A stretch of DNA of 64,000 nt, from the NCBI GenBank assembly GCA_030685015.1, contig JAUXWS010000043.1:1-64000 (forward strand). Reading direction: 5' to 3'. Positions 41,251 through 50,036 of the stretch are shown here, piece by piece. This stretch comes from a bacterium (GTDB lineage Bacteria; CAIWAD01). Position 1 is the first letter of the stretch; the number at the start of each line of letters is the position of its first letter. Under the pieces are notes generated by a model, which was given only the letters and a program-made list of their open reading frames with translations, made no database searches and was not told the origin of the DNA. Both the position numbers and the translations under genes were made by a program.

Positions 41251-42393
41251 TTAGAAGTTCTGCCTCAAGATGTTCTGGAACTGCCTAAGGCTGAGCAGGG
41301 CATCGGCGCCGCTGACCGTCCCCGTCGCGTTGAAGCGCCCGCTTTGCAGGTCGGCCTGCAGGATGCCCCGCGCCGTGCAAAGGGCGGCCGCGCTGTAGGA
41401 CGGATGACTTGAGTTCATGTCGGGAAAGATGCTGGTCTCACCAAAGTGCTGGCTGGCCAGTTTGGCGTCGCCCGTGACCGAGACCAGGATGTCCACCACG
41501 GTCAAGGCGAATTCACCGCGGCTGATCCGCTCTTCCGGCATGAAGGCGCCACCCGGACCAGTGCCCATGCCGCCCTCGCGCAGCACATCCTCGATCCAGG
41601 TGCGGGCCCAGTGGTCCTGGATGTCGTCCGGACTGAGGCGCTGGGGGGAGTCGTCGGCCCTGCCCGGTTCGTTGAAGCGGGGCTTGTCCACCTTGGCCCG
41701 CTTGGACAGGATCTCGGGCAGCTTCAGCTCCTCCACCAGCAAGACGGCCATGTCGGCGCGATCAATGGCGTCCTCCAACGCGATCTTGGAACTGACCCGC
41801 GTGCCGGGCCTGGCGCGAATGATCTTGTTGCAGGTCTCCAGCGCCCGGTCGGCCGGGGCCGACCAATCCCCGCGTTGGGCCACCACCTGGCCGAACTCGC
41901 CCACCGCCGTCTGGAAATCCAGGTTGACCATGGCGGCGCGACCCCGCCAGAAGTGCACCTGCTCGGCCGGCGCCCCCAGCTTGGCGGCCTTCTCCAGGCT
42001 TTTGAGGGACTTGTTGTACCAATCATCCGGCTGGACGCGCGTCAGCACGCGGGCCTGGATCATCCAGGCCTGCCAGCGGTTGTCTGCCATGTCCACCGCT
42101 TTCGCGGCCGTCTTCAAGGCCTCCCGCCCTGCCTCCGGCGACTCCGCCATAAGCAGGGAGCGGGCGGCGTGGGCCATGAAATACTTGGGATCCAGGGCCA
42201 GGGCGCGGTCGAACTCCCGCCCGGCAGCCTCCAACTCGCCCCGATCCAGCAGGCGAAGGCCCTGATCGACATGGGTTTGCGGTGTATCCAGGAGGGACTC
42301 GGATTTGAGCGGAGCTTTGGCGCACCCACCAAGGCCCGCCACCAGGATGGCTCCCAGCAGGGCGGGGGCCAACCATCGACGCAAGGTGTTCAT
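41251..42393 (-). CDS. Lipoprotein with TPR repeats and an SLH-type domain
   Basis: 380 residues; GGAGG precedes the ATG. The signal ends with a canonical lipobox LGGC (C24). Residues 35-180 hold tetratricopeptide-like repeats (VDQGLRLLDRGELEAAGREF, ALALDPKYFMAHAARSLL). The C-terminal part reads DIQDHWARTWIEDVLREGGM, ERISRGEFALTVVDIL and FPDMNSSHPSYSAAALCTARGIL, the S-layer homology pattern (D....WA...I..l...G....G..F.P...itR.Ef). SLH domains usually bind cell-wall polymers, so this lipoprotein may tether a membrane to the wall. It lies 15 nt after the LPP20-like gene. Confidence 0.85.
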   Translation of the reverse strand: MNTLRRWLAPALLGAILVAGLGGCAKAPLKSESLLDTPQTHVDQGLRLLDRGELEAAGREFDRALALDPKYFMAHAARSLLMAESPEAGREALKTAAKAVDMADNRWQAWMIQARVLTRVQPDDWYNKSLKSLEKAAKLGAPAEQVHFWRGRAAMVNLDFQTAVGEFGQVVAQRGDWSAPADRALETCNKIIRARPGTRVSSKIALEDAIDRADMAVLLVEELKLPEILSKRAKVDKPRFNEPGRADDSPQRLSPDDIQDHWARTWIEDVLREGGMGTGPGGAFMPEERISRGEFALTVVDILVSVTGDAKLASQHFGETSIFPDMNSSHPSYSAAALCTARGILQADLQSGRFNATGTVSGADALLSLRQFQNILRQNF

Positions 42394-42408
42394 GTCTGCC
42401 TCCGACCT

Positions 42409-43224
42409 TTAGTTGACCACCACGAGGACGCGGCACTCGGAGAGGAAGGAAAGATTCTCGCTCAGGGCGTGCAGGATCTTGCCGTCCCGGTCCGGGATGA
42501 CGATGTCCGCCTTGTGGCTGCCGCGCACGTCCGTCGCTTTGACCAGCAGCGGCTTGGCACCGATGCGGTCCTGTTGCTGGCGGGCCTGCTCCAGGTTCTT
42601 GACATAGCCCACCATGCCGTTGCGCAGGGCCCACTCCCGATCCACCCAGGCGTTGCTGTAGATTTCCTCCCCGGAGTCGTTGAGAATGCGCGGGGCCATG
42701 GCCGGGCGCAGTTCGAGACCCGTGCAGTCAACGATCAACCCGGTGTAGACGGACCCCAGGGGATTGATGTCACTGTACTGGATGGGCGTGGGCATGCCGT
42801 CCTGGAAGGGCATGCCGCCCAGCAGGACATCGCTCAGGTCGGGGCCGATCACCATTTCCACCACCAACTCGATGGAGCCGTCGCTCATGTAGATGGGCTC
42901 ACCCACTTCGCGGAAGTTGCGGCAGACGCCACGCACCTCCGTGATGATGCGGTCGTTCTCCAACATGAAATCCTGCACGGTCGTCTCCGAGGTGAGGGTC
43001 ATGCCCTCCACCGTTTCGAGGATCTTGCGCAGGGCATCGGCGCGGGCCACGCGGATCTGGCCGGGCCGGCCGCCCACCGCGCTGGGGATGCCAACTCCCT
43101 TGGCCCGGATGATGCGGGACTGCCAGTCCACCGATCCGCTCTCGCTTTCCTGCATGACCTGGGCCAGGATGGCCGAGGAAGCCAGCAGGGTGGCCAGCAC
43201 GGTCAGACCAATCCAGCGACGCAT
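42409..43224 (-). CDS. LPP20 family exported protein
   Basis: 271 residues from ATG 43224 with AAGGAGG upstream. Signal peptide IGLTVLATLLASSAILA. The region IIRAKGVGIPS..PGQIRVARADALRKILETVEGMTLTSETTVQDF matches the LPP20 fold ('G.g........A...A...A...L...v.g..i.s.t.v'; quoted in parts). Later parts have DGSIELVVEMVIG and YTGLIVDCTGLELRPAM. Proteins of this family occur in flagellar (FlgP) and outer-membrane lipoprotein settings; this one has no lipobox Cys. Function in the cassette is unknown. Confidence 0.75.
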   Translation of the reverse strand: MRRWIGLTVLATLLASSAILAQVMQESESGSVDWQSRIIRAKGVGIPSAVGGRPGQIRVARADALRKILETVEGMTLTSETTVQDFMLENDRIITEVRGVCRNFREVGEPIYMSDGSIELVVEMVIGPDLSDVLLGGMPFQDGMPTPIQYSDINPLGSVYTGLIVDCTGLELRPAMAPRILNDSGEEIYSNAWVDREWALRNGMVGYVKNLEQARQQQDRIGAKPLLVKATDVRGSHKADIVIPDRDGKILHALSENLSFLSECRVLVVVN

Positions 43225-43252
43225 GGAGTCCTCCTTCTCTGCCAGTGTGAAC

Positions 43253-43274
43253 GGCCCGCGCCGGGTGGCGGGCC
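43253..43274. other. Hairpin between the FecR and LPP20-like genes
   Basis: GGCCCGC (43253-43259) and GCGGGCC (43268-43274) form a 7-bp stem. On the minus strand a run of seven T lies 5' of it, not 3', so it is not a normal terminator. It may modulate expression between the two genes. Confidence 0.3.
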
Positions 43275-43292
43275 TTGATCGATCCAAAAAAA

Positions 43293-44153
43293 CTAGCGGG
43301 GTTGGCGTGCCCGGCTACGCTCCAGGTTCCACCGTACCCAGTCGGAATCGCCGGCAGACTCGATGCGCCCGGCGGTCTGGATCCGGCCGTCGGCCCCGAT
43401 CCGGATCTCCTGCATGTCCCGCACAATGACCAGCCATTCGGCCAGGCTGACCTCGCGTGGTCCGGCCACGGGCACCGGTCCGGCCACGGGCACGGGAGCG
43501 CCGGGCGTGGGGGGCGCCGCCTTGGGCCTGGCCAGGAGGGCGCCCAGCGAGTCGATGTCGATGGCCGGCCGCGGGTCCACCAGGCCGGCGGCGTCGGAGG
43601 CGACGCGCACCTCGCCGCGCATCACCGTGAGCACGGTTTCACGTCCCTCCGCCACGCTCATCTTGAGCGCCGTGCCGGTGATGGCGGCACCCATGACCTG
43701 GGAGCGGATGGTGAAGGAGTCCCCCTCGTCCAGGTCGTCCAGTTCGGCCCAGATGTCCCCCTCCTCCAGCTCGAGGTCCACCTTGATGGCCGCCTCGCGC
43801 TCCTCCTCCAGCAGGCGGGCCAGGCGCAGGGTGGTGGCGGGCGCCAGGCGCAGCACGTTGCGGTCCAGGAACTCGATCTCGGCTCGGCCCTGGCTGCCTG
43901 TGCGCACTCGGTCTCCCTCCTCCACCCGGCTGCGCAGTGGCGCGTCCAACCAATCGGGCAGCTCGCCCGGCCGGCGGGCCAGCAGACCCTCGCGGAAGCT
44001 GACAAGCCCCAGCCCGGTCTCCAGCTGCACGCGGGCGGCCTGGACTGCCGCCGGAGCGGCTTCCTGGGCGGCGCGGCTTTTTTCGAAGTCCTGGGCAAGA
44101 GCCGGATCCATGCCGGTGGCAACCACCAGCAAGGCGAGAAGGATGAGGTTCAT
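43293..44153 (-). CDS. FecR domain exported protein
   Basis: 286 residues from ATG 44153. Signal peptide LILLALLVVATGMDPALA. The FecR-type beta domain is seen as DRVRTGSQGRAEIEFLDRNVLRLAPATTLRL (in part), IKVDLELEEGDIWAEL, SFTIRSQVMGAAITGTALKMSV and TVLTVMRGEVRV. Here the domain lies in an exported protein, not in an anti-sigma factor, as is common in FCB and Cyanobacteria-type FecR proteins. A Pro/Ala/Gly repeat (PVPVAGPVPVAGP) follows. It leads the four-gene cassette, with a promoter at 44185-44215. Confidence 0.85.
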   Translation of the reverse strand: MNLILLALLVVATGMDPALAQDFEKSRAAQEAAPAAVQAARVQLETGLGLVSFREGLLARRPGELPDWLDAPLRSRVEEGDRVRTGSQGRAEIEFLDRNVLRLAPATTLRLARLLEEEREAAIKVDLELEEGDIWAELDDLDEGDSFTIRSQVMGAAITGTALKMSVAEGRETVLTVMRGEVRVASDAAGLVDPRPAIDIDSLGALLARPKAAPPTPGAPVPVAGPVPVAGPREVSLAEWLVIVRDMQEIRIGADGRIQTAGRIESAGDSDWVRWNLERSRARQPR

Positions 44154-44184
44154 GTCGGGTGCCGCTCTCTGCTTTGCACGGTCG

Positions 44185-44215
44185 AAAGTGTAGCGATTCG
44201 CCCAAGGGCAGGCAA
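44185..44215 (-). promoter_or_regulatory. Predicted promoter of the FecR-led cassette
   Basis: On the minus strand TTG (44213-44215), 20 nt, then TACACTTT(CG) (44185-44192). The -7 box has its T-run one base later than the consensus. Start near 44180 would give a leader of about 27 nt. Confidence 0.45.
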
Positions 44216-44239
44216 CACAAGCCCGGCCTGGGCCACGTT

Positions 44240-44905
44240 TCACGCTTCGTGGGATGCACAGGCCCGGCGCAGGCGCGTGATGGCCGCCGCCAGGTCGGGC
44301 TGGCGGAAGAGGTGGGAGCCGGCCACCAGGATCTCCGCCCCCGCCCGGGCGCAGGCCGGGCCATGGACCTCATCCAGACCCCCGTCCACCTGGATGGGGA
44401 TGGCCACGCCCAGCTCCCGCCACAACTGGCCCAAGCGGCGGATCTTGTCCAGCACGGGTGCGTGGAAGGCCTGTCCTCCATAGCCGGGATTGACGCTCAT
44501 GAGCAGGACGAAATCGAGGTGGGGCGTCAACCAGCGCAGCGGGGCGATGTCGGTGCCGGGATTGAGCGCCAGCCCGGCGCGGCAGCCGTGGGCGCGGATT
44601 TGCTGGAGCAGGCGGTCCGGATGGGGGCCCGCCTCGAGGTGGACCGAAAGCCAGTCCGCTCCCGCCGCGGCGAAGGGCTCGATGAAGCCGGCCGGCTCGG
44701 CCACCATCAAGTGGATGTCCAGCGGCAGGGTGCTGCGCGTGCGGACGGCCCGCACGAAATCCGGTCCATAGCTCAGGTTCGGCACGAAGTGGCCGTCCAT
44801 CACATCCAGGTGCAGCAGGTCGGCGCCGCCGGCGGCACAGGCCGCCAACTGCACTTCCAGGCGGAAGAGGTCGGCGGCGAGCAGGGATGGGGCAAGGCGG
44901 ATCAT
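44240..44905 (-). CDS. rpe: Ribulose-phosphate 3-epimerase
   Basis: 221 residues from ATG 44905 (AAAGGAG 6 nt upstream). A TIM barrel with LAPSLLAADLFRL, LLHLDVMDGHFVPNLSYGP (metal-binding His/Asp), DIHLMV, VLLMSVNPGYGGQAF and QVDGGLDE. It interconverts ribulose-5- and xylulose-5-phosphate. It is the last gene of the nine-gene envelope operon; a PASTA gene directly before rpe is a frequent bacterial arrangement, although usually with a kinase. Start overlaps the PASTA gene stop. Confidence 0.96.
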   Translation of the reverse strand: MIRLAPSLLAADLFRLEVQLAACAAGGADLLHLDVMDGHFVPNLSYGPDFVRAVRTRSTLPLDIHLMVAEPAGFIEPFAAAGADWLSVHLEAGPHPDRLLQQIRAHGCRAGLALNPGTDIAPLRWLTPHLDFVLLMSVNPGYGGQAFHAPVLDKIRRLGQLWRELGVAIPIQVDGGLDEVHGPACARAGAEILVAGSHLFRQPDLAAAITRLRRACASHEA

Positions 44906-45669
44906 GGCAGGCTCCTTTCTTGCAGTCGCAGGTCCACCGTCGCGCCCGGCCGGACCTGGAGGCCCGCCGGCGGATTCTGCCCGACCACCGCCTGGGCATC
45001 GGACAGGCCGCTGTCCTGGGCGCTGGCCAGACCGACGCGGGCCAGGGTCCTCCTGGCTTGTCGCAGGGTCATGCCGGTCAGGTCGGGCACGGGCACCCAA
45101 TCGGGGGCTGGGCCCAGGCTGAGCACCACGGCCACCAGGCCTCCCGGCGGCAGGCTGTCCCCGGCGGCCGGCACCTGGCTGAGCACGGTTCCCTCGCCGA
45201 AGCGCGCGTCGTGGCGCCATTGACACCGCAGGGTGTCCAAGTCCAGCTGGACATCCGCCAGGAGGCTTTGGGCCTGGCGCTGGGTCGCGCCCCGCAGGGT
45301 TGGGATCGGCACCTGGCGGCTGCCCGAGCTGAGCGTCACGTGGATGCGCCGCCCTGTCTTGGTCATGCGACCGGCGCGCGGATGTTGCTCCATCACCACG
45401 CCGGCCGGGAACAGGCCGCTGGGATCGGGCCGGCGGCCGGCCTGAACCGCTTCGAATCCGGATTGCCGCAGCAGGATCTCCGCCTCGTTCCACTCCAGGC
45501 CCAGCACGCGCGGACACTGCCCCACCTCGCCCTGGCGGGTCAGGGCCGGCATCAGCAGTTGATCGAAGGCCACGAGCAGAAGCAGAAATCCCGCCAGCAG
45601 GGCGAACAGGGCCAGGCCCAGGCGCCGCCATCGTCGCGCTGGCGCTGACGCCACCTGATCACGCCTCAT
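44902..45669 (-). CDS. Membrane-anchored PASTA domain protein
   Basis: 255 residues. A basic N-terminus and one membrane helix (about 18-41, LALFALLAGFLLLLVAFDQLL) are followed by three PASTA domains: CPRVLGLEWNEAEILLRQSGF, IPTLRGATQRQAQSLLADVQL (plus GTVLSQVPAAGD) and VPDLTGMTLRQARRTLARVGL with VGQNPPAG. PASTA units bind muropeptides or beta-lactams. Usually they are attached to Ser/Thr kinases or penicillin-binding proteins; here they stand on a bare anchor with no kinase domain. It overlaps rpe by 4 nt and follows rsmB. Confidence 0.92.
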   Translation of the reverse strand: MRRDQVASAPARRWRRLGLALFALLAGFLLLLVAFDQLLMPALTRQGEVGQCPRVLGLEWNEAEILLRQSGFEAVQAGRRPDPSGLFPAGVVMEQHPRAGRMTKTGRRIHVTLSSGSRQVPIPTLRGATQRQAQSLLADVQLDLDTLRCQWRHDARFGEGTVLSQVPAAGDSLPPGGLVAVVLSLGPAPDWVPVPDLTGMTLRQARRTLARVGLASAQDSGLSDAQAVVGQNPPAGLQVRPGATVDLRLQERSLP

Positions 45670-45712
45670 CGTCCACCTCTCCCGGCCGCATCACACCTCT
45701 TCCTTCCGGCCT

Positions 45713-47050
45713 TCAGCTCCCACCTCGCGCCGGCTTGTCGAGGGCGATGGCCCAGGCGCCGCCTGCGCCAGGGCGTCCGGGCTGGTCCGGACGCAGACTG
45801 CGCCAAGGTCGCCATTCTCGCCCCATGTCCACCAGGGACTCCGCGGGCACCAGATCCGGCCTGGGCCGCAGCCCTTCCCGTTCCGCCAGGGGCAGCACCT
45901 GCTGGCCGTTCTCGCGGGGGTCCATGCTGCAGGTGCTGTAGACCAGACGCCCGCCCGGCGCCAGGAGCCCCGTGGCGTGGGACAGGAGCGACGCCTGCAG
46001 CTCCAGCAGCTCCGGACTGACCGGATCCTCCTTGCGCAGGATGTCCGGGCGGTGCCCCACCGTGCCCGAACCCGAGCAGGGCAGGTCCAACAGGATGCGA
46101 TCCCAACCCTTCTCCGTCACGGCGCGGGCATCCTCCTGCCGCAGGCGGGCCCGGCCCGCCAGGCGCCGCTCCAGGCTGCGGGCGCGGCCGGGATGGGCCT
46201 CCACCGCGGTCAGCTCCACTCCGGGACAGGCCTCAAGCATGGCCAGGGACTTGCCCCCGGGGGCCGCGCACAGATCCAGCACGCGCATGCCCGGCATCAG
46301 GTCCAAGAGGTCCAGCGCGCCCCAGGCGCTCAGGTCCTGGACGTGCAGGCGGCCATCGGCCAGGGGCGGCAACTGGGCCAGGCCCGCTGCGGGAATCCGG
46401 CCCAGGCGCAGGAAAAAGGGACATTCAGGAGCGGCCGAGGGCTCCAGCCCAAGGCGCGCCAGATCCTCCTCCGCCTCCGCCGCCGTCCAGCGTTGCCGGT
46501 TGACCCGCAGCCACAGGCCGCGGCCGCGGTAGAGATCCTGCCGCAGCCGGTGGAGAAAGGGGCGCTGCCAGGCGGCGGGACCCTCCAGCCGCCCGATCAG
46601 GTCCAGGAACCAGGGGGGCAGCGAGAAGGCCACGCCCAGCAGGCGGCGCTCCTCGGCGCTGCGGGCGGTCTGGGGTCCGGGCAGCGGGGCAAGCGGCTGG
46701 TTGTCCCGGACCAGTCCCCGCAACACGGCGTTGACCAGTCCCCGCTCCGTGGCCGACACCCCAGACAGTGTTTCCAGCAGATTGTCCAGCACGGCATGGG
46801 CGGGATGTCCCATCTCCAGCAGCACCAGGCCCAGGCGCAGGGCGGCCTGCACCCGCGGGCGGGGCGCCCGCCGCAGCCGGGCGGCCAGGACCCAGTCGTG
46901 GCGGCGCCACTCCTCCAGCCCATAGCGCACGAGGGCCGTGCGGCGCGCCGAGGCCGCGCCGGCGGTGGAGCCATCCTGCAGGAGGCGATCACTCCAGGCG
47001 CCCTCCTCCAGGCGGACCATGTCCTCCAGCAAGGCAGCCAGTTCCACCAC
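45713..47050 (-). CDS. rsmB: 16S rRNA (cytosine967-C5)-methyltransferase RsmB/Sun
   Basis: 445 residues. The start is either GTG 47050 or the next GTG 47047; GGAGG fits the second better. An N-terminal NusB-like helical domain (RVQAALRLGLVLLEMGHPAHAVLDN, in part) is followed by the methyltransferase: VQDLSAWGALDLLDL, VLDLCAAPGGKSLAML (SAM site), LLDLPCSGSGTVG with one catalytic Cys and LVYSTCSMDPREN with the other. RsmB methylates C967 of 16S rRNA. It sits in the envelope operon 15 nt after the lipoate gene. Confidence 0.93.
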   Translation of the reverse strand: MVELAALLEDMVRLEEGAWSDRLLQDGSTAGAASARRTALVRYGLEEWRRHDWVLAARLRRAPRPRVQAALRLGLVLLEMGHPAHAVLDNLLETLSGVSATERGLVNAVLRGLVRDNQPLAPLPGPQTARSAEERRLLGVAFSLPPWFLDLIGRLEGPAAWQRPFLHRLRQDLYRGRGLWLRVNRQRWTAAEAEEDLARLGLEPSAAPECPFFLRLGRIPAAGLAQLPPLADGRLHVQDLSAWGALDLLDLMPGMRVLDLCAAPGGKSLAMLEACPGVELTAVEAHPGRARSLERRLAGRARLRQEDARAVTEKGWDRILLDLPCSGSGTVGHRPDILRKEDPVSPELLELQASLLSHATGLLAPGGRLVYSTCSMDPRENGQQVLPLAEREGLRPRPDLVPAESLVDMGREWRPWRSLRPDQPGRPGAGGAWAIALDKPARGGS

Positions 47051-47065
47051 GCCTCCGGCATCATC

Positions 47066-47875
47066 TCAGGGCAGACGCATCGCCTCGCGCTCCGGACGGA
47101 AGGCCTCCCGCCAGCGGGCCGCCCCTTCCATCTCCCCGGCGTCCAGGGCGCGGTCCTCCAGGTCCAAGCCGAAGACCTCGGCAAAGCCCTCCCGCAAGGC
47201 GGCGGCCACTTCCGGGAAGGCTGGAGGGCGACCCAGCGCCTCGGCCAGGCAGGTCGTCTCGCGGGCCAGCTTGCCGGCGGCTGCCTCCCGCAGGCGCGGC
47301 TCATCGAAGAAGAGCGCGCCGATGCGCAGGTGTCCCGGCCCGATGATGACGCTGCCGTGTTGCAGCAGGCCCTCGCGCAGTTGCCGCTGGGCGCTTCCCA
47401 CCAGCTTCCGGTTCTGCCACAGCACCTCGCTCTGGGCCGTGGCGGCGAAACAGAGGCCGCCCGTCTCGCGCCGATAGGCGGCGGCGATGTCCACCCGGCG
47501 GGCCTCCTGGCTCAGTTCCAGACCCAGGCCGGCCAGGCCCGTGGCGAGGGCGGCATTGATGCGCTGATAGGCCTGGGGCAGGTTGCCGCAATGCAGGGGC
47601 GAGTGGGCGGGGATGGCCACGCAGTAGGTCAGCTCCTCGTCATGGAGCACGGCCCGGCCGCCGGTCTCGCGCCGCACGGCGGGAATGCCCGCCTCCCGCG
47701 CCCGGCGCGCCATCTCCGGCGTCCAGGCCTGGCTGTGGCCCAGCGAGAGGGTGGCGGGACGCCAGGAGTAGCAGCGCAGGGTGAGGGGCGCGCCGCCGCC
47801 GCGGGCCAGCACGGCATCCACCGCCATGTTCCAGAGGCCTTCGCCTTCCGGATGAATCAGCCAGCGGCCTTTCAT
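47066..47875 (-). CDS. lipM: Lipoate/octanoate transferase of the LipM/LplA family
   Basis: 269 residues. VRRETGGRAVLHDEELTYC is the substrate-loop signature of biotin/lipoate ligases. In the central region CFAATAQSEVLWQNRKLVGSAQ carries C142 at the place of the acyl-thioester cysteine of LipM and K157 in the position of the family lysine, followed by LLQHGSVIIG. The absence of an ATP-using C-terminal domain and the presence of the Cys favour an octanoyltransferase (LipM or amidotransferase LipL-like) over LplA ligase. ATGA overlap with lpxA places it in the envelope operon, perhaps for shared acyl-ACP supply; that link is inferred. Confidence 0.8.
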   Translation of the reverse strand: MKGRWLIHPEGEGLWNMAVDAVLARGGGAPLTLRCYSWRPATLSLGHSQAWTPEMARRAREAGIPAVRRETGGRAVLHDEELTYCVAIPAHSPLHCGNLPQAYQRINAALATGLAGLGLELSQEARRVDIAAAYRRETGGLCFAATAQSEVLWQNRKLVGSAQRQLREGLLQHGSVIIGPGHLRIGALFFDEPRLREAAAGKLARETTCLAEALGRPPAFPEVAAALREGFAEVFGLDLEDRALDAGEMEGAARWREAFRPEREAMRLP

Positions 47876-48654
47876 CCGGGCAGGATGCCCCGCTCGGACT
47901 GTTCCACGAAGCGGATGATCAGGTCCGCGTCGGCTTCCCCGGCCGCTTCCTCGCGCAGGCGGGCCAGGGCCTGGCTTGCATTGTGGCTTCCCTTGCCGAA
48001 GAAGAGGCGATAGTGGTCGCGGATGCGGCGCAGGCGCTCCGGATCGAAGCCGCGGCGCTTGAGCCCGACCAGGTTGAGGCCGCAGTACTTGAGCGGCTTG
48101 CCGTTGGCCAGGACGAAGGGCGGGACGTCCTTGGTCACTTCCATGCCGCCGCCCACGAAGGCGTGGTCGCCGATGTGGACGAACTGGTGGACGGCCACCA
48201 GACCCCCCAGGGTGACGCGCTGGCCGATGTGGACGTGGCCCGCCACCTGCACGCCGTTGACCAGGATGCAGCCGTCGCCCACCTGGCAGTCGTGGGCCAG
48301 ATGGACGTAGGCCATGATGAGGCAGCCCGCCCCCACCCGCGTGGCGCCGGATTCGGCCGTGCCGCGGGAGAGGGTGGCGAACTCGCGGATGACCGTGCGC
48401 TCCCCTACTTCGAGCAGGCTGTCCTCCCCCTCGAACTTGAGATCCTGGGGCAGGCAGGAGACACTGGCCCCCTGATGGACCTCCACGCCCCGGGCCAGGC
48501 GGGCACCGGCATGGATGACGGCGTGGGGCCCGATGCGGCAGCCCTCCCCCAGCTCGACGTTCTCCTCGACATAGGCGAAGGGACCCACCTCGACGCCGGC
48601 GCCCAGCCGCGCCGCGGGATGGATCACCGCGCTGGGATGGATGAGCGGGCTCAC
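47872..48654 (-). CDS. lpxA: Acyl-ACP:UDP-N-acetylglucosamine O-acyltransferase (LpxA)
   Basis: 260 residues from GTG 48654, overlapping the lpxC-fabZ stop (GTGA). The left-handed beta-helix shows hexapeptide repeats (IHPSAVIHPAARLGAGVEVG, in part; CRIGPHAVIHAGARL; IGQRVTLGGLVAVHQFVHIG). LAHDCQVGD holds the catalytic His, and the C-terminal helices follow FVLANGKPLKYCGLNLVGLKRRGF, the LpxA hallmark (quoted in part). It catalyses the first step of lipid A synthesis. Length matches E. coli LpxA (262). Confidence 0.96.
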   Translation of the reverse strand: MSPLIHPSAVIHPAARLGAGVEVGPFAYVEENVELGEGCRIGPHAVIHAGARLARGVEVHQGASVSCLPQDLKFEGEDSLLEVGERTVIREFATLSRGTAESGATRVGAGCLIMAYVHLAHDCQVGDGCILVNGVQVAGHVHIGQRVTLGGLVAVHQFVHIGDHAFVGGGMEVTKDVPPFVLANGKPLKYCGLNLVGLKRRGFDPERLRRIRDHYRLFFGKGSHNASQALARLREEAAGEADADLIIRFVEQSERGILPG

Positions 48655-50036
48655 TTGTCCACCACCATGGCGCTCATCTCGGCGCTGGTGACCAGCTGCC
48701 CGTCCACGTAGGCCTTGCCCTCCATCAGGCACATGCCGCGCCTCTGCTTGAGCATGGTCAACTCCATCACCAGCTGGTCGCCCGGACGCACCGGCTTGCG
48801 GAAGCGCACTTTGTCCAGGCCGGTGAAGTAGACCACCTTCTCCTCCGGCCGGTCGTAGCTGTTGAGGAGGAGGATGCCCCCCGTCTGTCCCATCGCCTCC
48901 ACAATGAGGACGCCGGGCATGATGGGATGCCCCGGGAAATGGCCGGGGAAAAAGGGCTCGTTGATGGTCACGCATTTGATGCCCCGCACGAACTCGCCGG
49001 GCTTCAACTCGGTGATGCGGTCCACCAGCAGGAAGGGATAGCGGTGGGGCAGGATGCGCTCGATGGCGGCGGCGTCGAAGACCTCCTCGCTCAGGCGCTG
49101 CTGGTACTCCTTCTGCAGGCTCTTGCGCACGGCCTCCTGCTTCAGCTGGCGGACGAGGGCGACATGGGCCGTGTGACCGCCGCGGGCGACGAGGACATGG
49201 GCCTTGAGGGGCTGGCCCAGCAGGCAGAGGTCGCCGGCCAGATCCACCACCTTGTGCCGCACCGGTTCGTTGGGCCAGTGCGGCTCCTGATCGCCCAGGA
49301 TGCGCCGGCCGGCGGCCAGCCGCTCGCGATCGATTGTCACGGAGAAATGCTGCTCCAGGCTCCTGAGGTCCTGGTCGGCCACGTCAAGAAAGACAAGGGC
49401 GGCGTCCAGGCTGCCGCCCTGGATGAGGCCGCGGCGCTGCAGCTCCAACAGCTCGCTGGCGAAGCAGAAGGTGCGCGCCGGGGCGAACTCCTGGATGAAT
49501 TCGCTCCAGCCGTACATGCTGGTGTACTGGGTGCCCAGGGCCGGGTTGGCGTAGTCCACCATGTAAGTGACGCGGAACTCCTCGGAGGGCACGACCACGA
49601 TGTCGATGCCGCTGTCGTCATGGTAGACCACCGTGCGATCCACGCTGAGGAAATCGCGCGGCTCCTCCAGCTCGCGGATGCCGGCCTGCTGCAGCACGGC
49701 GATGAAGGCCGCCGCCGAGCCGTCGAGAATGGGCGGCTCCGGCCCGTCCATCTCGATCAGGCAGTTGTCGATGCCCAGCCCGGCCAGGGCCGCCAGCAGA
49801 TGCTCGGCGGTGTGGACACGCACGCCGTCCACCGCCAGGACCGTGCCGCGGTCGGTGCTCACCACGTGTTCGATGGTGGCCGGGATGTCCACGACGCGCT
49901 CCCCCTCCCGCCGGCGGAAGACCAGCCCGTGTCCGGCCGGGGCGGGCAGGAAGGTGACCGTGCAAGGGGCGCCCGTATGCAGGCCCAGCCCCGCAATGGT
50001 GGCGGAGTCCTCGATGCTTCGCTGGTTGAGGTTCAT
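48651..50036 (-). CDS. lpxC-fabZ: Bifunctional UDP-3-O-acyl-GlcNAc deacetylase / 3-hydroxyacyl-ACP dehydratase (LpxC-FabZ fusion)
   Basis: 461 residues. Residues 1-300 are Lpx[11 protein letters not shown] with E78 and zinc ligand H79, [11 protein letters not shown] with H261 and D265, and GGHTAHVAL with the catalytic H288. Residues 315-461 are Fab[11 protein letters not shown], then [23 protein letters not shown] (quoted as motif) with H366 and E380 as catalytic pair. LpxC commits UDP-acyl-GlcNAc to lipid A; FabZ dehydrates the same beta-hydroxyacyl-ACP that LpxA/LpxD use, so the fusion couples competing uses of one substrate. This fusion is common in Bacteroidetes and relatives. It overlaps lpxD and lpxA by 4 nt each. 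Confidence 0.97.
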   Translation of the reverse strand: MNLNQRSIEDSATIAGLGLHTGAPCTVTFLPAPAGHGLVFRRREGERVVDIPATIEHVVSTDRGTVLAVDGVRVHTAEHLLAALAGLGIDNCLIEMDGPEPPILDGSAAAFIAVLQQAGIRELEEPRDFLSVDRTVVYHDDSGIDIVVVPSEEFRVTYMVDYANPALGTQYTSMYGWSEFIQEFAPARTFCFASELLELQRRGLIQGGSLDAALVFLDVADQDLRSLEQHFSVTIDRERLAAGRRILGDQEPHWPNEPVRHKVVDLAGDLCLLGQPLKAHVLVARGGHTAHVALVRQLKQEAVRKSLQKEYQQRLSEEVFDAAAIERILPHRYPFLLVDRITELKPGEFVRGIKCVTINEPFFPGHFPGHPIMPGVLIVEAMGQTGGILLLNSYDRPEEKVVYFTGLDKVRFRKPVRPGDQLVMELTMLKQRRGMCLMEGKAYVDGQLVTSAEMSAMVVDK

